Source of the DNA: Limiplasma sp958448555
GTDB lineage: Bacteria; Bacillota; Clostridia; Christensenellales; Aristaeellaceae
NCBI GenBank assembly: GCA_958448555.1
Contig: CAUDEL010000080.1
Span: forward strand, 1 to 6,930
Direction of reading: 5' to 3'
DNA length: 6,930 bases
Under the pieces are notes generated by a model. That model did no database searches and was not told the DNA's origin. It saw nothing but the letters and a program-made list of their open reading frames with translations. This document shows, one piece after another, positions 1-5,164 of the stretch; positions within the stretch are counted from its first letter, which is position 1; each line of letters opens with the position of its first letter. The translations under genes and the position numbers were made by a program.

Positions 1-21
1 GCCAGCGTCCGCCGCGACGAT

Positions 22-78
22 TGAGGTTGCGGACCTGTGGCCCTCCGAACCTCCCATAAGGTTTTTTGACAGTCTGAA
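22..78 (+). repeat. Left copy of a 57-bp palindromic intergenic repeat
   Basis: This segment recurs in inverted orientation at 6874-6930 with 54 of 57 positions identical. The only differences are three adjacent bases (37-39). The repeat is self-complementary: GAGGTT at 23-28 pairs with AACCTC at 48-53, and CGGA at 30-33 pairs with TCCG at 44-47, leaving G29 bulged. The three variable bases fall in the loop of this hairpin, as expected for an element conserved for its structure. A second, competing hairpin is AACCT 48-52 with AGGTT 59-63, followed by T64-T67. The repeat directly adjoins the terminator hairpin downstream of the reductase gene. It looks like a dispersed intergenic element placed after gene ends. 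Its family is not recognised with certainty. Confidence 0.85.
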
Positions 79-121
79 GGGAGTTGCAGCACCGCTTTAC
101 GCGGGACTGCAACTCCCTTTT
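77..121. terminator. Terminator hairpin downstream of the reductase gene
   Basis: GGGAGTTGCAG at 79-89 pairs perfectly with CTGCAACTCCC at 107-117. The stem extends to 13 bp if the flanking AA/TT are counted. An inner CCGC/GCGG stem (92-95 with 101-104) lies within the loop. On the plus strand it is followed by TTTT (118-121), a usable intrinsic terminator tail. On the minus strand, the direction in which the reductase is transcribed, the tail is only TT before CAGAC. It therefore probably terminates in both directions, with the better tail facing transcription entering from the left. It starts 27 bases beyond the reductase stop codon. Confidence 0.8.
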
Positions 122-147
122 CTCAGCTTGCCGGAATCAATGAGGAA

Positions 148-2664
148 TTACTCGGCGTCAGCCGCCACGGCATTGGCCGCCGTCCGGCCGGAGACAAAGA
201 TCTCCACGATGGCGTTGCCGCCCAGACGGTTGCCGCCATGGATGCCGCCGGTCACTTCGCCCGCAGCATAGAGGCCGGGGATGATGTTGCCCTCGGTATC
301 CAGCACATGGCGCTCGGTGTCCACCTCAACGCCGCCCATGGTGTGGTGCGTGGAGGGAGCCATCAGACGGATACGCAGCGTGGTGTTCTCCAGATCGTAG
401 GTGTCCACGTTGTAGCTGCCGTCCTCGTTCTTCTCCACGTCGCCGATGGTGCGGGAGGCGATCGCCTTGCCGACGTCCTCGAACTCGCCCTGGCCCATTA
501 CGGCCATGTCGTAGTTGCGAATCGTCTCAAGCACCACGTCGGGATCGGCCGTCACGCCGATCTGCTCGAACAATTCGCCCAGTTCGGTCGCCTTGCGGGT
601 GTAGTAGCGGCCGTCGAAGTCGCCTTCTTCAAGCTGGATCGGGCCGGGGATGGGCTCGTTCACGTTGTAGATTTCAATGAATACGCCCTTGGTGCCGTTG
701 ACTTCCATGCCGTTCTCAAACTCGGCCAGGGACAGCACGTCGCGCTCGGAGCCCTCGTCCACGAAGCGCTTGCCCGTGGTTGGGTTGATGTACACGGCGT
801 AGTTGCCGCCGCCGAAGGCCAGGTTGCCGTTGTCCACCCAGGAAATGGGCATCAGCTGGGTGAAGCCCATGCCCGTGGTGGCCGCGCCGACCTCCACAGC
901 CATGTCGATGCCGCTGCCGGTGAGGGAGGAGCGGTTGGTGGTCTTGGTGGCCGCGGTCAGGTACTCGCTGGACCAGTACACGTTGGTGTCGAGCACCATG
1001 TCGATGTTGGCCGCATAGCCGCCGGTCGCCAGGATGACGCCCTTGGTGGCGTAGGCGGTGACCTCGGTGCCGTCATAGCGGGTCGCCTTGACGCCGATCA
1101 CGCGGCCGGTGTCGTCGGTGATGAGGCTCTCGGCCGTGGTGCGCAGCATGATCTCGTTGGCCTCGTTGGCGGAGAGGAACTCGTTCATGGGAGCCACGAA
1201 GTAAGTGCCCCAGCGTCCGCCGTAGCTTTCCGCTTCGCCGTCACCGTCGGTATCGACCTCGGCGCCGATGAACTCATTTTCACGATACCACAGCGCGCCG
1301 ATGAGGGTCGGCTGGGTGTCCTCGACGAAGGTGGAACCCATCTCCTCCAGCCAGGGCTTGAGCTCCTGACCGTCAACGATGAACTGGGTGACCAGGTCGA
1401 TGTCGCCGTAGATCCACTCGCTGCCGTCCGCGCTCTGGCGCAGGCCGCCGTAGTAGGTCTGGAAGATGTGGAGGTTGAGCGTGGAGAACAGGGTAAGCTG
1501 GTTTTCCGGCACGCCCGCGTCCAGCTGGGGCTGCGCCCAGTCCAGATACGCCTGGATTTCGGCCTTGAGCTCCTTGAGCACGGGCAGGTAGTCGGCGTGG
1601 ACGCCGTGCTTGGACAGCTCCTTCATGTCGCCGGCCACGTACTCATGGTCCTTGTAGTAGTCCGCGTCGAACTCCTCTTCGTTCCATTCCAGAATGGCCT
1701 TGAGCTCGTCGATGCAGCCCTGCACGGACTTGACCTTGTCGTAGGTGTTGCCGTCAAAGCCAACGCCGGTCGTGGCGTCGGGATCTTCGGGGTCCCACAC
1801 CAGGTAGGGCATCACGCTCTGGTACTGGCCGCCCGAAACAAGCGTGTTGCCGCCGACCTCGGCGTTGGTTTCGATGACCAGCACGGTGTCGCCGTTCTGC
1901 GCAGCCTGAGCCGCCGCCGCGATACCCGCGCCGCCGGCGCCCACGATCACCACGTCATGGGTGACCTCAATGGCATCCTGCGCCTCGTAGGAGAAGGGCT
2001 TGGCGCCCACCTGCAGCGCAGCCACGTCGCATCCGGCCTGTTCAGCCGCCGCGTTGACGGCGCCAAACACCGCGCGGCTGGTGAACGTCGCGCCGGACAC
2101 GCCGTCAATGCCCGTCGAGGTATATTCGATGATCTGGGGGAAGAGGATGTCATAGGCAACGTCGCCCACGTGCTCCGTCTCGACGGAGGAGACGACCTCG
2201 ATCGCTTCAATGGCATCCTCCGTGAAGGTGACGCTCAGCACCACGTCACCGTTGTAGCCGGCGGCGGTGCCCTCATAGGTGCCCGGCTTGAAGGCGATCT
2301 GCGCCACTTCCTGCGCCTCGCCCCGAGCCTGCGCCAACGCATTGCCCACGGCGGCCTTGACGGCGTCGCTGGTGATGGTCGCACCGGCCATGCCGTCCAC
2401 GCCATCAGCGTCGGACTGGCCCACATACGCCGCGTTCATCTGCTCGATGGCCGCGCCGCCCAGCGCCGGGGTTTCGCCCTCGCCGGTGATCTCGATCGCG
2501 GTGATCGTCTCCTCGTCCACCGTGAGCTTCACGTTTACAGCGCCGCCGAAGCCCTGCGAGGAGGCCTCGTATTCGCCAGGCGTAAACGTAGCGGCACCAG
2601 CCGTGAACACCGTGCCAAGCAGCATGACCGCAAGCACGATGCCCGTCCATTTCCTGATTTTCAT
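148..2664 (-). CDS. Secreted flavoprotein reductase: two FMN_bind domains plus fumarate-reductase-type FAD domain
   Basis: This is an 838-residue protein from the ATG at 2664. That start is preceded at 8 nt by AGGAGGG; an in-frame TTG at 2700 would put 12 charged residues before the signal peptide and is rejected. Residues 1-24 are a Sec signal peptide ending TAGA, with no lipobox Cys. Two FMN_bind domains follow (about 28-110 and 125-208), each opening with FxPGxYE and carrying a GATxT motif (GATIT, GATFT). Thr98 and Thr195 are the likely sites where ApbE attaches FMN. From about 236 there is an FAD_binding_2 domain, with GAGGAG at 242-247, EVGGN, a catalytic-type ERD Arg641, HHTMGG (His773/774) and HGGNRLGGNA (Arg813). 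Known relatives are exported fumarate, urocanate and similar reductases that take electrons through the flavins. Met605 stands where fumarate reductases have the substrate His, so the substrate is not assigned. No membrane anchor or sorting signal is visible. The gene is monocistronic here, with no ApbE gene nearby. Confidence 0.93.
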   Translation of the reverse strand: MKIRKWTGIVLAVMLLGTVFTAGAATFTPGEYEASSQGFGGAVNVKLTVDEETITAIEITGEGETPALGGAAIEQMNAAYVGQSDADGVDGMAGATITSDAVKAAVGNALAQARGEAQEVAQIAFKPGTYEGTAAGYNGDVVLSVTFTEDAIEAIEVVSSVETEHVGDVAYDILFPQIIEYTSTGIDGVSGATFTSRAVFGAVNAAAEQAGCDVAALQVGAKPFSYEAQDAIEVTHDVVIVGAGGAGIAAAAQAAQNGDTVLVIETNAEVGGNTLVSGGQYQSVMPYLVWDPEDPDATTGVGFDGNTYDKVKSVQGCIDELKAILEWNEEEFDADYYKDHEYVAGDMKELSKHGVHADYLPVLKELKAEIQAYLDWAQPQLDAGVPENQLTLFSTLNLHIFQTYYGGLRQSADGSEWIYGDIDLVTQFIVDGQELKPWLEEMGSTFVEDTQPTLIGALWYRENEFIGAEVDTDGDGEAESYGGRWGTYFVAPMNEFLSANEANEIMLRTTAESLITDDTGRVIGVKATRYDGTEVTAYATKGVILATGGYAANIDMVLDTNVYWSSEYLTAATKTTNRSSLTGSGIDMAVEVGAATTGMGFTQLMPISWVDNGNLAFGGGNYAVYINPTTGKRFVDEGSERDVLSLAEFENGMEVNGTKGVFIEIYNVNEPIPGPIQLEEGDFDGRYYTRKATELGELFEQIGVTADPDVVLETIRNYDMAVMGQGEFEDVGKAIASRTIGDVEKNEDGSYNVDTYDLENTTLRIRLMAPSTHHTMGGVEVDTERHVLDTEGNIIPGLYAAGEVTGGIHGGNRLGGNAIVEIFVSGRTAANAVAADAE

Positions 2665-2672
2665 TCCGTTTT

Positions 2673-2679
2673 CCCTCCT
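2673..2679 (-). promoter_or_regulatory. Ribosome binding site fixing the reductase start
   Basis: The minus strand reads AGGAGGG, a near-perfect anti-16S match, 8 nt before the ATG at 2664. It settles the start in favour of MKIRK over the upstream TTG, which would place this site inside the coding sequence. Confidence 0.9.
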
Positions 2680-2693
2680 GTTGTGACGTTTGG

Positions 2694-2740
2694 TTGACAA
2701 ATACCATAATTACTATAACCATCAATTATATGGATGTCAA
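2694..2740. promoter_or_regulatory. Imperfect dyad over the reductase promoter (candidate operator)
   Basis: The left arm begins TTGACA (2694-2699) and continues through CCATAATT (2704-2711). The right arm, read on the minus strand from 2740, begins TTGACA and continues through CCATATAATT. The arms match except for small insertions and enclose the -10 and -35 boxes of the leftward promoter. The geometry fits a repressor or activator site, but AT-rich DNA makes chance symmetry common and no known regulator motif is recognised. Confidence 0.35.
2712..2740 (-). promoter_or_regulatory. Sigma-70/SigA-type promoter of the reductase gene
   Basis: On the minus strand there is a perfect -35 box TTGACA (2740-2735), a 17-bp spacer, and a -10 box TATAGT (2717-2712), one mismatch from consensus. 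Transcription would start near 2705, giving a leader of about 40 nt with the strong ribosome binding site. No riboswitch-sized leader fits. The box quality predicts substantial basal transcription unless it is repressed. Confidence 0.75.
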
Positions 2741-2865
2741 GAACCTTTTGCCAATCCTCACGCAGCATTGCGATTTGTTTAACAATGGAATTTCCTGCTG
2801 GCTTGGACATCGATATGCCTTGCTGTAATGTAAATGTTTTTTTGGTTGCCATAAAGGAATATGAT

Positions 2866-2894
2866 TTGACATTGTTGTAAAATTATCATAAACT
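2866..2894 (+). promoter_or_regulatory. Probable promoter of the ABC transporter operon
   Basis: A perfect -35 box TTGACA lies at 2866-2871. A 17-bp spacer leads to TAAACT at 2889-2894, which matches 4 of 6 bases of the -10 consensus including the key first, second and last positions. Transcription would start around 2900, leaving a leader of about 45 nt. The weak -10 suggests that an activator may be needed. AACTG-ATGA-CAGTT (2891-2904), a small inverted repeat, overlaps the -10 and start site and could be part of an operator. Confidence 0.55.
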
Positions 2895-2930
2895 GATGAC
2901 AGTTGCTTTTGTAAAAAACCGCATTACGAA

Positions 2931-2937
2931 AAGGGGG
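2931..2937 (+). promoter_or_regulatory. Ribosome binding site of the substrate-binding protein gene
   Basis: AAGGGGG lies 8 nt before the ATG at 2946. It supports that start, which also gives a well-formed signal peptide immediately after the initiator. Confidence 0.75.
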
Positions 2938-2945
2938 TTCTTTGG

Positions 2946-3971
2946 ATGAAAAAGTGCTTCTGTCTGTTCCTTACCCTGATTTTAACCTTCTCTTTCGCCT
3001 GCGCAGCCATGGCGGCTGATCTAGTGATCTATTCCGCCCGCAACGAACGGCTCAACAATGTTGTGATTCCCGCCTTTGAAGCCGAGACGGGCCTGACGGT
3101 TGAGATGATTACCGGCTCAACCGGCGAGGTCAACCAGCGCATTAAGGCGGAGGTTGAAAGCGGCGCGGTGACGGTTGATATTCACTGGGCCGCTGATGAA
3201 ACCATGCTTTCCGCCAACCGCGATCTGTTCCAGGTCTATGTCTCCAGCGAGAACGACGCCATGATGCCATTGTTCCAAAACGACGGAACCAACGTGTTTA
3301 ACCCCGCGTTTGCCGAGCCAAACGTCCTGATTGTCAACACCGAAAAACTCGACGAGCTGGGAATCACCGTGGAGGGATATGCCGATTTGCTCCAGCCCGA
3401 GCTCAAGGGAAAGATCATCGCCGCCGATCCCGCGAACTCCTCCTCCGCGTTCCAGTCCCTGATCGGCATGCTCTATGGCATGGGCAACGGAGACCCCATG
3501 TCCGATGAGGCCTGGGCCTTCATCGACGAGTTCCTGCTCAATCTGGACGGAAAGGTTGCGTCCTCCTCCTCGCAGGTGTACAACGGCGTGGCTTCCGGCG
3601 AATACTGCGTGGGCCTGAGCTATGAGGATCCCTGCGTGGAGCTGCAGGCTGCCGGGGAGTATCCCGTAAAGGTCGTGTACGCCAAGGAAGGCACCATTTT
3701 CTCCGGCCAGTCCATCCAGATCGTCAAGGATGCGCCCCACCTTGAGGCCGCGCAGAGATTTGTGGACTATGTGCTCAGCGAGGAAGTACAGACGGCCGTG
3801 GCTGCCGAGCTGAACCTGCGCCCCCTGCGCACCGGGATTCCCGTCAATGCCAAGATGATCCCCAACGAGGAGATCAAGCTCTTTGACACATACAGCGCTG
3901 CCTACATCGCCGAGAATAAGCCCACGATCGTAAACACTTACCTTGAGCATGTGGAAATGATGATGGAATAA
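2946..3971 (+). CDS. ABC transporter substrate-binding protein, Fe3+/AfuA/phosphonate-type family
   Basis: This 341-residue protein captures the ligand outside the membrane for the ATPase and permease encoded just downstream. Residues 1-23 form a signal peptide (MKK, hydrophobic core, AMA before ADLVIYSA). Cys19 is not in a good lipobox (SFAC), so cleavage by signal peptidase I is more likely than lipidation. The mature start DLVIYSARNE, the hinge-region ADPANSSSAF (160-169) and VVYAKEGTIFSG (243-254) are typical of the extracellular solute-binding family that includes FbpA, AfuA and 2-aminoethylphosphonate-binding proteins. Where ferric-binding FbpA proteins carry two adjacent iron-ligand tyrosines, this one has SYEDPC (225-230) with a single Tyr. 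The YEDP form recalls the AfuA-like branch, whose best-studied member binds sugar phosphates. The family call is firm; the substrate is open (sugar phosphate, phosphonate, another small anion, or a metal chelate). Confidence 0.9.
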   Translation: MKKCFCLFLTLILTFSFACAAMAADLVIYSARNERLNNVVIPAFEAETGLTVEMITGSTGEVNQRIKAEVESGAVTVDIHWAADETMLSANRDLFQVYVSSENDAMMPLFQNDGTNVFNPAFAEPNVLIVNTEKLDELGITVEGYADLLQPELKGKIIAADPANSSSAFQSLIGMLYGMGNGDPMSDEAWAFIDEFLLNLDGKVASSSSQVYNGVASGEYCVGLSYEDPCVELQAAGEYPVKVVYAKEGTIFSGQSIQIVKDAPHLEAAQRFVDYVLSEEVQTAVAAELNLRPLRTGIPVNAKMIPNEEIKLFDTYSAAYIAENKPTIVNTYLEHVEMMME

Positions 3972-4008
3972 CGCTTTGGGCATGTTTCCGTTCCGCTCTT
4001 AACCCTGT

Positions 4009-4040
4009 GTCAGCCCTGCATCACCGGCGGGGCTGACTTT
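4009..4040 (+). terminator. Intercistronic hairpin between binding-protein and ATPase genes
   Basis: GTCAGCCC (4009-4016) pairs perfectly with GGGCTGAC (4030-4037) across a 13-nt loop, followed by TTTAT. The T-tail is short, so it is at best a leaky terminator. It may instead block 3' exonucleases and stabilise the upstream message. Either action would give more binding protein than membrane complex, the usual stoichiometry for such operons. It also sits against the ATG at 4041, which argues against that start for the ATPase. Confidence 0.6.
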
Positions 4041-4065
4041 ATGAAACGCTTTTCGGACTTGAATC

Positions 4066-4070
4066 GAGGT
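4066..4070 (+). promoter_or_regulatory. Ribosome binding site deciding the ATPase start
   Basis: GAGGT lies 6 nt before the ATG at 4077. The alternative in-frame ATG at 4041 is preceded only by the 3' arm of a stable hairpin. The 4077 start gives the N-terminus MGVAIQIDNVIKRYGD, which is typical of this ATPase family. Confidence 0.7.
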
Positions 4071-4076
4071 GTCAGC

Positions 4077-5162
4077 ATGGGCGTTGCCATTCAAATTGAT
4101 AATGTCATCAAGCGCTACGGCGATCATACCGTCATCAACGGGCTGTCTCTGGACATCCGTCCGGGCGAGTTTTTTACGCTTCTGGGGCCTTCCGGCTGCG
4201 GAAAAACGACGCTGTTACGCATGATTATTGGATTTAATACCATTGAAGGAGGCCGGATCTCGGTAGACGGGCAGGTGGTCAACGACATCCCCACGAACCG
4301 CCGCAACATGGGCATGGTATTCCAGAACTACGCGGTTTTTCCGCATATGAACGTGAGGGACAATGTGGCTTACGGCCTCAGGACCCGCCGCATTGCCAAG
4401 GCCGAGCGCCGCAAAAAGGCCGATGAGCTGCTCAAGCTGGTCAAGATCGACCAGTATGCCGAACGCATGCCTTCTCAGCTTTCCGGCGGACAGCAGCAGC
4501 GCGTGGCGCTGGCCCGCGCCATTGTGATTCAGCCCGACGTGCTGCTCATGGACGAACCGCTGTCCAACCTTGACGCGAAACTGCGCGTGGAGATGCGCAA
4601 CGTCATCAAACGAATTCAAAGGCAAATCGGGATCACCACCGTCTATGTCACCCACGATCAGGAGGAGGCGCTGGCCATCTCCGACCGCATTGCCGTAATG
4701 CACGACGGTGTGATCCAGCAGATAGACACCCCCAAGCGCCTCTACCAGAGGCCCGCGAATATCTTTGTTTCCACCTTTATCGGCCTGAGCAATATCCTTG
4801 CGGCAACCGTAAAAAACGGGCAGCTGGACATGGGCCATGGGTATGTGGTGGAAAGCCCGTACCTCAGGCCCGAAAGCCGGGATGCGGGCGGGGTACTGGT
4901 GGCCGTCCGCCCGGAGGAGTTTCTGATCGTCGGGAAGGATCAGCCCGGCATCCCCGCAACCGTCAGATCCAGCGTCTTTTTGGGCATCAATCTCCATTAC
5001 TTCCTGGAGGATGCGCAGGGCAATGAGCTGGAGGTGATTACGCCCTCCGATCTCACCGAGATCATCCCGGACAACAGCGAGGTCCGCCTGCAGGTCATCA
5101 AAGAGAAGATCAATGTGTTCGACGCCGAAAGCCAGGTTTCTCTGATTCGCGAGGGGGTATAG
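4077..5162 (+). CDS. ABC transporter ATP-binding protein with TOBE domain (FbpC/PotA-like)
   Basis: This 361-residue cytoplasmic ATPase powers the importer. All nucleotide-binding motifs are intact: Walker A GPSGCGKTT (37-45), Q-loop VFQNYAVFP (Gln83), signature LSGGQQQR (135-142), Walker B LLMDEP (156-161), D-loop SNLDAKL, and the switch His193 in YVTHDQ. Its C-terminal third (about 230-361) is the regulatory or TOBE-like extension, including VAVRPEEF, found in ferric, polyamine, sugar and phosphonate importers of this class. This extension can contact regulators or sense substrate. The gene follows the binding-protein gene after 105 nt containing a hairpin, and its stop is 2 nt before the permease start. 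The ATPase sequence alone does not specify the substrate. I start it at 4077; the longer form from 4041 adds 12 poorly conserved residues. Confidence 0.94.
   Translation: MGVAIQIDNVIKRYGDHTVINGLSLDIRPGEFFTLLGPSGCGKTTLLRMIIGFNTIEGGRISVDGQVVNDIPTNRRNMGMVFQNYAVFPHMNVRDNVAYGLRTRRIAKAERRKKADELLKLVKIDQYAERMPSQLSGGQQQRVALARAIVIQPDVLLMDEPLSNLDAKLRVEMRNVIKRIQRQIGITTVYVTHDQEEALAISDRIAVMHDGVIQQIDTPKRLYQRPANIFVSTFIGLSNILAATVKNGQLDMGHGYVVESPYLRPESRDAGGVLVAVRPEEFLIVGKDQPGIPATVRSSVFLGINLHYFLEDAQGNELEVITPSDLTEIIPDNSEVRLQVIKEKINVFDAESQVSLIREGV
5151..5157 (+). promoter_or_regulatory. Ribosome binding site of the permease gene
   Basis: GAGGGGG, embedded in the last codons of the ATPase gene, lies 7 nt before the ATG at 5165. 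Stop and start are 2 nt apart, so translational coupling is likely. Confidence 0.75.
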
Positions 5163-5164
5163 CC

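Larger units (their letters stand above)
2665..2945. other. AT-rich divergent intergenic region
   Basis: These 281 bp separate the two divergent genes and are visibly richer in A and T than the coding DNA on either side. They hold the two outward-facing promoters, the ribosome binding sites and the candidate dyads listed separately. The middle part (about 2741-2865) has no recognisable RNA gene or riboswitch. On the minus strand it overlaps a 63-codon open frame (2852 to 2661) that I do not annotate as a gene; see findings. Confidence 0.7.

Noticed and set aside
238..2697. Open frame of 819 codons on the plus strand opposite the reductase gene
   Set aside because: Its translation is dominated by His, Val, Ala, Gly and Arg with no domain. 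The other strand has a full signal peptide, cofactor motifs, promoter and ribosome binding site. It is a shadow frame caused by high GC.
2665..2700. TTG at 2700 as the reductase start
   Set aside because: It would place the AGGAGGG site inside the gene and add a 12-residue polar extension before an otherwise standard signal peptide.
2741..2865. Riboswitch or small RNA in the divergent region
   Set aside because: The leaders of both genes are only about 40-45 nt from the likely start sites. No strong hairpins or known riboswitch core motifs are visible.
4041..4076. ATG at 4041 as the ATPase start
   Set aside because: It abuts a stable hairpin and has no good ribosome binding site, whereas the ATG at 4077 has GAGGT at 6 nt and gives the family-typical N-terminus.
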